DNA of 64,000 nucleotides from Takakia lepidozioides (Eukaryota > Streptophyta > Takakiopsida > Takakiales > Takakiaceae): positions 59,784,042 to 59,848,041 of the forward strand of contig CM060734.1 in NCBI GenBank assembly GCA_030704615.1, read 5' to 3'. A program made the translations under genes and the position numbers. The notes beneath the pieces are model-generated. The model did not search any database, had not been told where the DNA came from, and saw only the letters and a program-made list of their open reading frames with translations. Below are positions 1 through 12,629 of the stretch, in pieces. Position 1 is the stretch's first letter, and the number at the start of each line of letters is the position of its first letter.

Positions 1-445
1 CAATGCCAGTGCTTGACACAGCAGTCAAGGCCACTGCCAACCATGTCTTCTTCTGCAGTTGCTTTTGTGATCCTAGCAATGGGACTGTCAAGCAGGTCCT
101 GTATACGGTTCTCCCTGCTCTTCTGTACCTACATTCCCTGGCCTCTTCCTTGGCTAAAGCTGGTGGCAGGTTGTAGAAATATGGGGTACCTGTACCTTCA
201 ATGCATTCTGAATGACTGTAAGAGAAGAAACCTGAGTAGCAGGTAGCTTGCTTGGCAGCCATTTGCAATGGGTTGAGCCTGTTTCCCTTGCTTCACAATG
301 TTATTATGGACCATGTTCCTGGAGTGGGAAATGACCCTCAGACCCACATGGGTGAATGATGGAATCCGGACCATTGCTATCTGTTGCATATTGTTATTTT
401 TCCTGAATTTGTGGACTGGTTGGTGTTGGTGGCTTACATGTGTTC

Positions 446-3400
446 AGTTACCAGCCAACATTAAGCTCGGCAGTCATGCTAGGCTTGCTGAAGGCAATGG
501 CACAGGCCGAGCAGCAGAGCTGGCAGCGAAGGCCAAGGGAAAAGGCAAAGCTGTTGAGAGTGAGAAGCCTGCAGAAATACTCAATGGTGATGACAGCCAT
601 GATGAGCGTCTTGTCACACTTGATATTTTTGCAGGCTGTGGAGGCCTTTCTGAAGGATTGCAACAATCAGGTATGTGCAGTTATCTTTTCTCTTTGACAT
701 TTTGTCATGTTTAGTTGCAAGAGTTCTCCAAACTTGTTCTCTTACAGCATCTCTTTTTGTCTGACTGCTTTCCACTTGTGAGTGGTGCTCCAGGCGCCAC
801 TGTGACGAAATGGGCAATTGAATACGAGTATCCTGCAGCCGAGGCATTCAAGTTGAATCATCCACGAGCAGAAGTGTTTTGTGAAAACTGCAACGTCGTC
901 CTCAGGTAGACTTAGCCCTCCCATTGAGGAAGACTGTTTGGATCTACCTCCACCTGCAAGTAGGTGGTATTATGTTTTGCAAAGTAGACCACCGCCAGTG
1001 AGGCCGTGGCAGCCACTTCTTCAAGAGACTGTTTGTAGTCACTACATGGACACTTATTAACCCACTGTCATACATCCTGACGTGGAGAGGGAGTTAATCA
1101 CGAGAACATGAAAATATGGGCTGTTTCATTCAAGTGACAGTTAGCCCAAGTGACAACCTTATGACTATGTTCGTGTGGGCAGATGTATAATGGAGAGAGG
1201 TGGAGATCTGGATGATTGTCTGGCCACAACAGAGGCTGTTGAAATGGGCCTAAAACTCAGCAATGAGAGGAAGAGCCAGCTACCAAACCCAGGCGAGGTT
1301 GACTTCATCAATGGTGGCCCTCCTTGCCAAGTATCCTCACAACCTCTTACACCTTCCAATATATTGTCTGCACTCCGTCCTTCAGTTTGGAAGACAGTTC
1401 GAGAGGTAGTGGATTGCGGAGTGTTGGAGTATTAAATCACTTACACACTCAGCTCCTGTGACAATCTCTGGGGAAGACTTCTAGCCAGGAGGCTCTGGTA
1501 TTCACATTCTGTTTCCAAAATTGCTCTCAATAATGTCAGTTGGAATATGTGAAGTTATTGGAAGTCCTTGCATTGCAATGTCACACTTTGAGGTGATGTT
1601 TGGCAGTTATGTTTAAGATGAATCTGAAACACAAACACACTGGCTGGCTGGGACTGCAGGGATTCTCAGGAATGAACAGATTCAATACAGGGGCATGGAG
1701 CAAAGTGCAATGTGAAATGATACTGGCTTTTCTTTCATATGCCGAGTACTTTCGCCCGCGCTACTTCTTGCTTGAGAATGTGCGCAACTTTGTGTCATTT
1801 AACAAGGGGCAGACCTTCCGCCTCACTCTCGCCACTCTCTTGGAGATGGGCTACCAGGTACAGGGTCCAAACAGTTAATTGTTATCTAAGAGAGTCTCTA
1901 TGATCTTTCCTGTTTCACATGCTTGACAACCACTGTGAAGACTTCCAGTTGCATTTGGTTTTTTCCATGTCCAGGTGATAGACCTATGACTCTTGAAATC
2001 CACACCCTGTAATTCGCGAACTGTTGAACAATCTTGTGGGCTCTAATATGGGTGTATTTTTGTAGGTCCGGTTTGGTGTACTTCAAGCAGGTAACTACGG
2101 AGTTTCTCAGTCACGTAAACGGGCATTTATTTGGGCAGCTGCCCCTGATGAGCGACTGCCTGAGTGGCCTGAACCGATGCACGTGTTTGCAAGCTCCCAG
2201 CTCAAGATTGGGTTGCCTGGAGGCTTGTCGTATGCTGCTGTTCGGGATGCTGGCCAGGGTGCTCCACTTCGAGCCATAACTGTAAAGGACACAATTTCTG
2301 ATCTTCCTGCTGTTGAGAATGGTGCCTCCAAAGAAGAGTTAAAGGTGATATTCTCTTCTTGAGATTTAGGAGAGGCAATTATCATGAGTCATAGGTAATG
2401 TTTACCTCTTCTCCACTCACTGGAAGAGTTGGTTATGGGCACAACAATATGGGTCGACAAAATTTGCAGATGCAAAGTTTTTTAGCTTGAAGGGAGTCTT
2501 AGAAGAGAATTCCTTGATTCGAGGATGATTTCGTGCAAGATTTTGTCACCGTCAGCATGCTGACTGGGTGGAAACTGTGCAGTATGGCGATCCTCCTGTA
2601 TCATGGTTCCAGAAGCAGATACGAGGTGAGGAAACCACACTGTACGACCATATTGCCAAGGAGATGAATGAGCTCAATCTTGAGCGCTGCAAACGCATTC
2701 CTAGGCACCCTGGTGCTGATTGGCGTAGTCTTCCCGAGGAGAAGGTAATCTCCTGGACCAAGTTGCTGGGCACAACTAGAACGTAGAGAATGATCAACTC
2801 GAGTGTGTGTAGATTTTAATGTTATCTTTGCTTGAGGTTATCATTCACCCTAGGACCTGCAACCTCTGCTGATTTGATACTGGTGGAGTAAAAGTTATCT
2901 ATTCTAATGAAGAACAGGCACTTTACTCTGAAGTATGCTAGTGGGCTTCCTCTCTGATAATCAAGTGTTGAATTTGAGGTTTCCCATTGCCTCAGTACTT
3001 GAGTTTCAATTTGGAGAGAATAGTTGCTAGGTGAGCACGGCGCTGTAATGGACTGCCACGGATGAGTAAGACACTAGTGTTGTAAATCCAGTTGAACAGA
3101 TGTAGTGCTAATGAATTCAATTTGCTGATGCGGCATGTCTGTACGACAGGTGAAGCTGTCAACAGGGCAACTGGTTGATCTGATACCCTGGTGTTTACCA
3201 AACACGGCAGACCGCCACAACCAATGGAAGGGCTTGTATGGTAGACTGGACTGGCAAGGCAACTTTCCGACTTCAGTGACTGATCCACAGCCCATGGGCA
3301 AAGTGGGCATGTGTTTCCATCCTGAACAGAATCGCATTGTGACCGTCCGTGAGTGCGCACGTTCTCAGGTGTGACCTAGTTTTCTTCTCCTCCCCTTCTC

Positions 3401-3891
3401 TGCTCTCTCCACATCGGGCTCAGGGTATTCGACCACAAGCCTAAAGAAAACGAAAGTGAAGAGATCCCTCTTGTTTGGTTCACTGTGGCATCGCCTTTAA
3501 TTCTACCTCTAGGTGCAAGCAAGATGCTCTTGGGTTTGACATAACTGTGGGGCTGACATCCTAATGTTTTCACCCAGCTGGGCGGTCTAGAATGTCTCGA
3601 GCTTATGGCATGTAATATGCTACAAGTGTCTTGGACAATCGAAAGAGCTCTATTCATGGATCGATTTGCAGTCATGATCCAAGAATTTTCAAATGAGGAA
3701 TTTGTGTGTTTCTGTCCATCTAATTAATAATGTTGCAATGATGGTTGCAGGGATTTCCAGATAAGTTCAAGTTTTCTGGCAACATACAGTCCAAGCATCG
3801 CCAGATTGGCAATGCTGTGCCTCCCCCATTGGCACGCGCCCTCGGCCTAAAGCTGAAGGAGGCTTTCCAAGCCAAGAAAGGGCAGCCCTAG
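446..3891 (+). CDS. MET1: Maintenance DNA (cytosine-5) methyltransferase, catalytic half (MET1/DNMT1 family), 5' part off the left edge
   Basis: This gene copies CG methylation onto new DNA strands in the nucleus. Eight exons with GT-AG borders can be read: about 446-670, 794-905, 1183-1330, 1660-1857, 2066-2344, 2583-2744, 3150-3368 and 3751-3891 (TAG stop). Together they give a continuous C5-methylase domain. Motif I is DIFAGCGG, and the catalytic Pro-Cys of motif IV is GGPPCQ, split from GFSGMN by an intron. Motif VI is ENVRNF, motif VIII QSRKRAF, motif [11 protein letters not shown]. The segment between VIII and X includes [19 protein letters not shown], typical of plant MET1. A lysine-rich linker (KAKGKGKA) precedes motif I, as in the family. 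The targeting and BAH domains must lie left of the window. The exact start of the first visible exon is uncertain (446 or 474). No break was seen, so this looks functional. CMT and DNMT3/DRM are less likely because no chromodomain splits the motifs and motif order is not permuted. Confidence 0.93.
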
Positions 3892-5194
3892 GCTGTGCAT
3901 TTATAGCAGTTTATGTATACTAGTCTGTATTTGTCTTATTACATTCAAACATTGATCCCCCATCTTGATGGAGAGAGAAACCAATTGACTGTTTCCTGCA
4001 AGCAATCTCTTGCAGTCGACTAGTGACCTTGAACTTTGCAGGATAGAGAGAATTGCTTAGAATCAAACCTGGGTTCTACTTATTTTTAGACTAAGTGAAC
4101 TGATGACCCTAGTAGGCAATGACATCATCAGATCCTCAGTGGCTTTCCAGATCTTTAATGTTACTGGGTAGCAGCAACAAACTGGGTAGCATCAGAAGCC
4201 CATGGGTTTTTATCGCAGACCCTAATGCCATCTGTTTCAAATACTTGCAAAGAGCAAGGCTGGCTGATTGTCTGCCTTTATGAGCTACCCTATATCCCAA
4301 GAATTTGCAAGTCCTCAGATGAGATGGTTCTCATTACATTTCAATTCAAAGAGTTCCTCAATTCTGGTTGATATTAGAGTAAAATTGAACACATGAAACG
4401 ATCTCAGATATTAGACTTCGTTATGAGTTTTTCTTTTCCTGTCAACCCATCTTTCTTCGTGTCGCCTGTGTGACACCATGAGTCCATGGTGTAAAATGCG
4501 GAGAATCCACATTGGCCTGGAGCAGAGGTTTGACCAGCCGTCGTAGTCAACAGCAGACAAAGTTCCGCTCCGGTTGACCTTCTATGGTTCCGTTCAGTAG
4601 TCGGTACCAACCTCTAAAGAAGGAAGAAAGAAGTTGAGATCAACTTGCTCTCCAGCTTGCAGTCTGTGTATCCCTCTGTCACAATGTAACTTAGGACCAG
4701 CAAATGCAGCTCACTGAAGTCGGCACGTAGCAAGGGATGTTGCATTTTGCAGCAAAGACTTTAGCTGGTCCCATTCATTTGTTCCAGAAGATATTTGATC
4801 TAATGCCATGCAATGGTATTCGATGTAGCTTTCTCCATGAAGAACTTGGAACCAATGCATACTAGGACTGAAATGCTCCCAGATGTTCAAAATCCCTACA
4901 TGACATGCACAAGGAATGCAGCTTGTGCACTGGTAACCTGGGAGGATATAAGAAAGGACCTGCATTCCTAAGAGCAATTTTCTCTAATGCAGAAGAGCAA
5001 GTCAAGCACACCCAGAGCCTTAAACAACACATTGTCTAGATATCAAATTGTAACTTGCTACTACCACCGAATTTTGTTTAAAACTTCTTATAGCTTTAGA
5101 TTCAATTCAAGGTCTATACATTGCCAGTGCCCTCTGAATGAAGCTACCTTGGCAACTCAAGTGCAGTACAAAACAGCCCAGCTCTTGTCTGAGC
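3892..5194. other. Convergent intergenic space between MET1 and IBA57
   Basis: The segment holds the 3' flanks of two converging genes. No open frame with recognisable protein similarity, RNA gene or transposon terminus was seen. Poly-A sites could not be placed with confidence. Confidence 0.5.
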
Positions 5195-7005
5195 CTAGGC
5201 ACTGGATGCAGCTTGCTGGTCATCTTCTCGGCCCCACTCAGTGGGCCACCATTTGGGCCGCATCACTTTCACCGTGACATTTTCCAACTTCTCAACGTGC
5301 AATTGTGCACAGTCTTTCAGAGCTGCCTCCAGCCGTAGCAGCCCCAGACCCCTTGGGCCCAATACTGTGGTGATCTTTCCAACCTTTTTCCCAGTGGATG
5401 CATCTGTCACTTCTGCCCCTGGAGTCACTGCTTGCTGTGCCTCTGGTAGAGATGGTCAACGGGCAAAAATTACCACCGAGTTCAGTTAAAGGGTTGATAA
5501 ATGGGACCTTTGAAGGACACGAGGGACTTGGGGACTACAAGAGCAGAAGAGGCGATTCTGATAGTTTTCTAATGTCTTCACAGAGGGCAGCAGGAGGAAG
5601 GGCACAGAGAGGGATATAGTGAGAGAGCTCACCTTCCCCATTCTCTTGCATGAAGTTGACAGGTAGAATGCGTTTTCGAATAACGCCGCGGTGATGAGTG
5701 CGAGCCACCAGTTCCTGCCCAACATAACAGCCTTTCTCAAAGCTGATGGCATTCAGCCCTGCCAAATTATACTCTAGTGGAATGGCCTCCCCTGCGCGCA
5801 CATACAAACCACTCGTGAGTCTCTTGTGCCGAAGAAATATGCATCGTCCAACAAATCAAAGATTGGAGGGGAACTACCTTTGGGTATCTCTGTGGAGCCT
5901 TCAGGGATACCTTGCTCCAGCCTCCATAGCAGATAGTAGTTGTCGTCCACCTCCTCCCCCGATTCCACAAGTGGTGCTGGAACCAGAATGCAACACAAAT
6001 GCAAAGCACACAACGTTGAGTATCTCTCCAGGACCTGCACTCGTTTGAGAATCCAGTACACCCATCATACTAAGACACACACCAAAAAGCAATGATGCTT
6101 ACGAAGACTGTTGTAAGGAAAGAGTCCTCGCATGCCAAGGGTCCCCAGCCTGGGATCTTTAAACCAGCGCCATGCCCCTGCATTCGCCTCGGCCATTCGG
6201 CCAGCATCATCTGTTGACGCACCATATCCGATCGAACCCGCCTCCACAGTACCGGATTCATCAGGCTTGTCTACCAGGGAACCCCCAAAGTGCTGCCAAA
6301 CTGCGATATCTTCGGACACGTCCTGAACGTCTAATTTTGCGCGTAGCCGGTGCCTGTATAACCCACCCCACATACCAGTTGGAAAGCTTCGAAGGGTTTG
6401 GGACTGATCGACATCACGAGATACGTAGAAACACGAATGGAATGTTGAAAGAGATATAAAACCCACTTTTTCAGATGAACCAGAAGCTCGTCAATCACTT
6501 CTGAGTCCACATCCGCCAGCAATGCAGGCACCTTGTCGCTATATTCTCCAGGGCCAGATCCTGACCTATTCAATTTTTCGATAGGACGAATTGGCCGATA
6601 CAGAAACAGATCGAACAAGAATCTGCCTTGGGGATTGAGCAGGGCTGCATATACGGGTGGGTGGTAGGTGGCAGGAGAGTTGGGTGTTGGCTGAATTCCT
6701 GATGTGGACGGAGGGTCTCCCTCGAACCGGCTCACATCATTGGTCACCCAGCCTTGCAAGAAATGGAATACATCAGGCCCATCAAAACGTATCACTCCCC
6801 TGCTCCTGAGGCGCGCAGAATAAGGACCCTGCGAGGCCAATGGGGTCGGCCCTGAAGTTGATGACTCCCCCGAAGACCCATGGATTTGAACAACCTGGCT
6901 GCTGCATGCTCCCCGTAGAGAGGGCAGCCTAATAGGTGCGTCGAGTTTTCCTTTAAATAGAGGGTGCGACGCTAGATAGGAAGCTATTTGCCTGCCAGGG
7001 GGCAT
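5195..7005 (-). CDS. IBA57: IBA57-like folate-binding Fe/S-cluster assembly protein (YgfZ/GcvT family)
   Basis: Five exons on the minus strand (7005-6467, 6353-6103, 5976-5878, 5791-5633, 5442-5195) join at GT-AG borders into 1296 nt, that is 431 codons plus TAG, with every phase agreeing. The product resembles IBA57/YgfZ, a tetrahydrofolate-binding relative of the glycine-cleavage T-protein that helps mature [4Fe-4S] proteins in mitochondria. The hallmark KGCYVGQE motif is in exon 4, just after [18 protein letters not shown]. An N-terminal [20 protein letters not shown] block and the [13 protein letters not shown] block are in exon 1, and the [14 protein letters not shown] block in exon 3. 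The start ATG at 7005 is the first in frame and the N-terminus is arginine- and serine-rich, compatible with organelle import. A CT repeat lies just upstream. The gene looks intact. A longer 5' leader exon cannot be excluded. Confidence 0.9.
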
Positions 7006-7025
7006 GCTGCTCACAGACACGAAGC

Positions 7026-7027
<2 letters not shown>

Positions 7028-7070
<43 letters not shown>
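7028..7070. repeat. (CT)n microsatellite in the IBA57 5' flank
   Basis: About 21 CT units directly upstream of the IBA57 start; on the coding strand this reads (GA)n. Such GA tracts are common in plant 5' untranslated regions and core promoters. A promoter role is inference. Confidence 0.8.
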
Positions 7071-7073
<3 letters not shown>

Positions 7074-7379
7074 GCAGGGTCTTCTCGGCGTCCTCCCTGG
7101 ATGCAATACCTCTCCTTACAACCCCCTCTAAATCCAACAGACTTCTCCCAAGCTTCGGAAGGGAATTCCCGGCAACCTTTCTGAGAACTGGTGAGCCCGG
7201 CTCAGTCCTCTCCCTTGCTTTCCTCCTCTCTCGCCTGCGCTGGCAGCAGAAGAGCACGCCACGCAAGCAGGCAGGTGGAAGCTCACATCCATTTCTTAGG
7301 AAGAAATGCCATACATTTTTCTTTTTCTTTTTCTTTTTCATATATATATTTATATATATAGTGAACAAGGAGAGTCCCT

Positions 7380-7660
7380 GTTTTTTTTTTTTTTTAAAGG
7401 CGTAGGCCAATTAAGTTTATTGGAGGGAAAAAATAAATAAACCCAGAGTGATGCCATGAGGCAAAAACACATCAATAAGGATGAGGGACCAAAACAAGAG
7501 AGACTGCCTGAATGGCAAATAATGTTGTGCCGATAAAGGCCCGTGCGATGGCGATAGTCGACCATTGTTGACCATATTAGCCCGCCAGGTGATGAATATT
7601 GAAAGAGGGACGGGGGCCTCAAAAACCTTATAGATTATGGGGGATATCAAAACTCCCAGA
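7380..7660 (-). mobile_element. Probable 3' end of a poly-A retroposon (LINE-like)
   Basis: Read on the minus strand, the segment ends in CCAATAAAC followed closely by CGCCTTT and a pure A tract (7380-7395). That is a poly-A signal plus tail, as left by target-primed reverse transcription. Short broken frames run upstream into 7.6-8.1 kb but no reverse-transcriptase motif is visible, so assignment to a LINE rather than a SINE or processed transcript is weak. Confidence 0.4.
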
Positions 7661-9251
7661 ATTACAACGAGGAAAACATAACCTCAGATTGAGTGCCATA
7701 GGGGCTGATTAAAGAAGACACCGCTTCCTAACCACAAACCACGAAGAAGAATGTCAACACACATGGAGAAAAGATAGAAGAAGAGGATTTAAAAAATGTC
7801 TCAGACATTTACAAGATCATTCTTAGATCCAAAGGACAAATGAGCTTTCGATCTTCCTTTCCTAAAAGACCTACGATGCCTCCAATCAACCTCCATCCAG
7901 AGGGGAGCGTCTAGCACTATTGCAACCGCCAGCTTGCGTTCCACCAAATTCTTGAATCTGATTTTCTGGTATAGACTCGAGATCCCTTACCCCATGAGAT
8001 GTCAAATTCTGCAAGAAATTGCGCTCTTCTTATCTGACTACATCTGCAAAAAGCTCCCCTAAACACCCGCCAAGCCTTTCTTGCTTCAGACATTAAGTGT
8101 GAGTGAGTCCTAAACAGAATGGACCTCACACAAATTGTTTGCCATCAAAAGTCCATGCACACCAAGCCTTCCAAATATTCCATAGAGTATGTGTTCTCAA
8201 CGTAGCCCATACCGGACATGTTGATATATTTACTTTTAAACTTTTGTTGGCCCTAGGAAGGCACGACTATGCAATGGGTTTTCATGTTGAGCACCGATAC
8301 TTGCAATTAAGCTTCAAAGTAGATCGAGACAGGTGTAACAGGAATATTCTGTCCGTATTTGTAATGAATGAATTCCCTTGGATGAATAGATTCATGCATG
8401 CGTGACAAGTTGTGCTGACTAGCTGATAGTTTATGCAGCTCGTCAGGTGGCTACCGTGTGGAAATCTCCTGAGCAATTTAGAAAGAAAATTTCCATAGTG
8501 ATTCAGAGGGAATGTCGAGGCAAACTTCATCTTCTACATTGCACCGATATTATTGATCTAGCATGTACATGTACCAGGCTGCCAAGGTCCCTCTCAAGTT
8601 TCATGTGAAGTGTTTAAGTTGGCTTGCTCTGGACAAGGGGCGGAGGAAAACAATAATTATTTGTAAGGCTCCAATCATGTGTGAAAGCATCGGGACTTGT
8701 ACTACTGCCCTTAACCCAATGTCAAGAATTTGAATTCAGGAAGTTGAGTATTTAAGGGGTTAGCAAATCTATCTACATGATGGGGACCCCATCTAGATTC
8801 GATCAAAACAAAATTATTGGGGGAGACAGAAAGAGTATTGAAGTCTCTAATTTTTGAAAGGTAATCAGCCCAATTCGTTTTCAGATCTAGGGATCCACTG
8901 GCGTTCTAGTCTAATAGAGTGTTTGAAACAAGAAAGAAAACTTGAAACATAAATTATGTAGATGTAAATGGCGAGAGCCTCCGGACGAAATAATGTGAAA
9001 GACGTTTAATGAGTCACCCCTAGCTACTACAGAAGAATGTGAAAGAGGTGACCATGAGCATCTAAAAATGAGAAAAGCGCAAATAATTCTAGCTAAGTGG
9101 ACGAGGTTGAAGCATGAGATTGTTCAAAACTAAAAGACCTGTGAAAATGGAGTGGCTCAGAATTAGGTGGATCTTGAAACCACGCCCCCCAACCGGTGCA
9201 AGTAGAATAATATTCTTTTGCGTGCACTAGGAGGCCAGATTGTAGTGGAGC
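7661..9251. other. No recognisable gene
   Basis: Only short open frames without known motifs. A minus-strand stretch at 7917-8129 (KAWRVFRGAF, FDISWGKG) looks coding-like and may belong to the poly-A retroposon to its left, but I cannot place it. The tyrosine recombinase expected downstream of the DIRS-like reverse transcriptase was not recognised here. Confidence 0.4.
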
Positions 9252-10340
9252 TTAAAATGTCAAAAAGAGAACCCAAGTGGAGAGTTCAGTCCGAGCCAAC
9301 TGTGATAAAGTAATGAAACCCTGCCAACCTAATCTAGTCAACAAATCTGCATGGAGGTGGAAGGTCAATAATCTACAAAGGGGTCCTAGAACTAATGCCA
9401 TAGAAGATAACATGCCTAGGATGGAAGCTAAAAGTCTAGAAGTGCATCTAGAAAGTTTAATAGCATTAATTAATTTATCTCGACGAGATTTTGTAATAGA
9501 GAAGCGACCAAAAGGAGCTGAAGTGTCTACAGTGAAACCCAAAAAGTTTGCATGGTGAGAGCACTGCAATTGACATTCATCCCAGGCCACTAAAACACCA
9601 GCTGATCGGAGATCCAAAAAAACCTGATATCTAGTAGAATAAAATTCAGAAGTCGACTGGCAGGTGAAAAGAAAATCATCTAGGTACGGGATGCACCGGA
9701 AGCCGTGAGAACGCCATAAACGAACCATTTCTCTCATGGTTTTTATGAAGACATAACATGCGGTAGCTAACCCGAAAGGTAGCGAGCAAAATGTATAGTA
9801 GATACCCCTAAATTCAAAACCGAGATAGGTCCAAAAAGCGGGGTGGATGTCAATATGATGGTAACTAGACTTAAGATCGAAGGTAAAAATATAGTCGTTG
9901 ACGTGACAAATGGATTCTAGTGAGGTAATGTGTTCAAAATGGAAGGTCTGTATAAAAAGAAATGAGTTGAGAACTCTAAGGTCAAGAATCAAACGAAATT
10001 TTCCATTGGCCTTGGGCACAACTCCAAGAGGTGTGCAGAAGAAAGGTTTAAGGGGAGAGACCACAGCAGCACCAATTGAGACTAAAGCTGCGATTGCTTC
10101 CATCACAAAGTAAGAAAATTTAAAAACTGAGGCATGGTTCTTGCCAATCCATGGGTCGATAGATGCACCCAGTCGGTTGAGTTTGCTCCCAGCACCTTCT
10201 GTCGACTTCAGAAGACCACAGCCTTTGATGCTACGAAATCTAGCCATGTAATTGATAGCCACAAGAAATCCAAGTGAGGACAAGCATCGAACTGCAAAAA
10301 GTTCTCCAGAAAAGGAGAGCGTTCCTGAGGTGGTGAGCAC
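9252..10340 (-). CDS. Reverse transcriptase of DIRS-like retrotransposon
   Basis: An uninterrupted frame of 362 codons (open upstream to about 10470, no clear ATG) has reverse-transcriptase blocks in order. FRLILDLRVLN comes first, then FTFDLKSSYHHIDIHP with the first catalytic Asp, SLPFGLATACYVF, and the catalytic PYLDDFLF box. FLGFTVDTSAPFGRF and a LGMLSSMALVLGPLCRLLT block follow; the latter linker resembles DIRS and Ngaro elements rather than LINE or Ty3 types. The RNase H and methylase-like parts that usually follow end at the stop at 9252 or lie in other frames. The long open frame suggests a fairly young insertion. Confidence 0.75.
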   Translation of the reverse strand: MLTTSGTLSFSGELFAVRCLSSLGFLVAINYMARFRSIKGCGLLKSTEGAGSKLNRLGASIDPWIGKNHASVFKFSYFVMEAIAALVSIGAAVVSPLKPFFCTPLGVVPKANGKFRLILDLRVLNSFLFIQTFHFEHITSLESICHVNDYIFTFDLKSSYHHIDIHPAFWTYLGFEFRGIYYTFCSLPFGLATACYVFIKTMREMVRLWRSHGFRCIPYLDDFLFTCQSTSEFYSTRYQVFLDLRSAGVLVAWDECQLQCSHHANFLGFTVDTSAPFGRFSITKSRRDKLINAIKLSRCTSRLLASILGMLSSMALVLGPLCRLLTFHLHADLLTRLGWQGFITLSQLARTELSTWVLFLTF

Positions 10341-10490
10341 TTGTGAGCCTTGAGCTGAAGATCTAGAATCAAATTCAGACTTAAAAAAAGTTAGATCTGC
10401 AGTATATAGATTAAAAACATCATTAGGTGAGGAGGATAGATCTGGATTGTCTAGAAAAGTTTTTTTTTGTATTTAACTAAGTTCCTCTGA

Positions 10491-10646
10491 TAGTCCATCG
10501 ATTGACAGTTACACTAGAAAAAGAACTATACAGATACTACGTTAAACACCTACGGTCTTGTCGGCTGGTAGTCCATCGATCAACAGTTACACTAGAAAAA
10601 GAACTATATAGATACTACGTTAAACACCTACGGTCTTGCCGGCTGG
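10491..10646. repeat. Two tandem copies of a 78-bp unit
   Basis: Two direct copies (10491-10568 and 10569-10646) differ at only a few positions. Each begins TAGTCCATCGAT and ends CGGCTGG. They lie between the DIRS-like reverse transcriptase and its gag-like ORF. The tandem unit stays open in one plus-strand frame, but no family was recognised. Confidence 0.85.
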
Positions 10647-11214
10647 AAAAAATTTACAGTAGTTATTGCCCGGATACCATTGTGTCCCACATAAGGTCCC
10701 TGTGGAATATTTCCCCCACGCAGAGGTGCTGTAGATGTGCCAACTTGCTTCGCAAAAATGCACATGGAGGCCTTATCACCCCAGGTCCCACAAATCAAAC
10801 AATTTCCCTGGAAACTCTTAGAGAAGTTTTGATTTAGACATCCTTGACGTCATATTTAAATTCTTGTCGTCTCTGGGAGGGGAATGAAAGTTTTTCTCTT
10901 TTTTCCTTTTCTCTTTCTGCAACGTCCTTTGCAAGCTTTCTAGATTATCAAAGCTTGCGCTCATGATCATCCAAATTGTCTATGGTACCTTCCTGTTCAA
11001 AAAAGGCTGCAACCTTGTAACCCTCTTGGTCACGGATACGAATCAGTAGCTTGTGATTGGTAAATAATTTCTTACCTTCGTCAATGATGCTGGTAAGTTT
11101 CTCGTTGGTTGATCCTTGGGCAGAGAGCTTTTTTAGAACAGCATCAAGATTATCTTCTGCATCGTGAAGGACCTCAAGAGTTTTCTCGTTGCTTTCATGT
11201 TGGAGAGGCTGCTC

Positions 11215-11709
11215 TTATGCACGATGATTCTTCCGCTCCATTTCTCTTTCCATCTGCTGGATCTTCCTTTGCAGGCTTGCATGTGCTTGATCCTGAGTTT
11301 GGACCATGTTAGATAAGGCCTTGAAGTGGGCAGTAGCCCATGCAGGTGCCCCAACATCTTGTGTACTGGGCCTAGCACATAGTGCTGGATCAATAGGGTG
11401 TGAGGGTTGGCCATCGTCGTCTGAAACATCTTCGTTTAAGTGCATGTGATAGCTGCCAGTGGGAGGTCCAGTGTGGTCGTGGGATTGGGCCTCCAAAGAT
11501 TTGCTCCGATGTGACGTCTCGTGAGCGAGCCTTGTGACATGATTAAGCTCAGAAAGCAGTCGCACTGAAAATGGGCGTCCCTCATCGTGTGCCTGACCTT
11601 TGTTACGGGACTCCTTTGCCCTTCGTGTGGGGGGCATGACTCCTCTAAGTGGGGCCCACACAAGCTTCTCACTATGAGCAACTAGATTTGCTAATAAGTG
11701 AGGAGGCAC
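11215..11709 (-). CDS. Gag-like ORF of the DIRS-like element
   Basis: A 164-codon minus-strand frame, charged and rich in His, Ser and Arg, ends in a predicted coiled coil (QAHASLQRKIQQMEREMERK). It lies about 750 bp upstream of the reverse transcriptase on the same strand, where DIRS elements carry ORF1/gag. No zinc knuckle is visible. The role is inferred from position only. Confidence 0.4.
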   Translation of the reverse strand: MPPHLLANLVAHSEKLVWAPLRGVMPPTRRAKESRNKGQAHDEGRPFSVRLLSELNHVTRLAHETSHRSKSLEAQSHDHTGPPTGSYHMHLNEDVSDDDGQPSHPIDPALCARPSTQDVGAPAWATAHFKALSNMVQTQDQAHASLQRKIQQMEREMERKNHRA

Positions 11710-12629
11710 AAAGAAATAAAATCTGCTGATAGTTCTTTGCTGCGCCAGTAGATCTCTTACAGCAGCTGGTCAGTTACTGATCTAGTCAAGCTAACTACAT
11801 CCCAATCCGCACCTTCCCACTTTCCCACTACCTGATCAATGGTCATTGGTACAAATCTTTGAGAAGAAATTGTAAGTTAATCATGTATTATTTACTACGA
11901 ACTTTAAATTGTTACTTATTTCAATCGTTACAATTTTTCATATAGTCAACTCTCGTATGCAAGATTGCTTATTTTTAGTGGTTTTGCTGAAGTCAAGGCC
12001 AACGCGACAGATTCGTTCAGATGTATTCTACCGGTAGATCAATCCTCATATAATATATGACATATAAGGCGCTACTTACAAAAATTGGATAGTGGAAATC
12101 GATGTAAGATCAGGTGATGATCCTGTCAACGAGTATCCTAACAAATCCCTGCATGGTATAACTCGGCATTAAATACATAGATAGATGTAGAAATACATCA
12201 CACATAAATACTTCAAGTAGATCACAAGATCATAAGACATGGCATATGACACGAGGATCACACCCACTTATATAAGTAGGATGAGGGCTAGGGCCCTGGA
12301 TATTCATCTTACAGCGTAATAAGCGCGGTCCATCCCATGTCTGCGTCAATCGATGGAGTCGAACCCGGAGAGTTGGTTTTGAGACAGGGGGTTGTTTTTT
12401 CATGAGTGATGAGCAGATGAGCCATGAGCCATGAGCGGAGTTCCCAAACCTCCTCCATACCAAAATCCGAAGGGACGTTGGAGGCTCGGATCCGGTTCGG
12501 GATGTGTGCGAAGCTGATATGGCCACATACTTAATGTCTAGGATGTATAAATGCACGGTATTGGAAGGTGTACCACCCAATTCCGCGCGTCACATATACT
12601 ACCAGAGTTAACCGAGGGCGGAGGGAAAC
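11710..12629. other. No recognisable gene
   Basis: AT-rich sequence with short frames only. It could hold the 5' end of the DIRS-like element, but no inverted terminal repeat was found. Confidence 0.4.

Larger units (their letters stand above)
9252..11709 (-). mobile_element. DIRS-like retrotransposon fragment (gag-like ORF and reverse transcriptase)
   Basis: A minus-strand unit with a gag-like coiled-coil ORF (11709-11215) upstream of a DIRS-type reverse transcriptase (about 10470-9252). No long terminal repeats or tyrosine recombinase could be recognised, so borders are unknown and the copy is probably incomplete. Confidence 0.65.

Noticed and set aside
10502-10837. 111-codon plus-strand frame with a duplicated peptide
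   Set aside because: The duplication follows the 78-bp DNA tandem repeat; no recognisable domain, and it opposes the retroelement genes. Kept only as a repeat.
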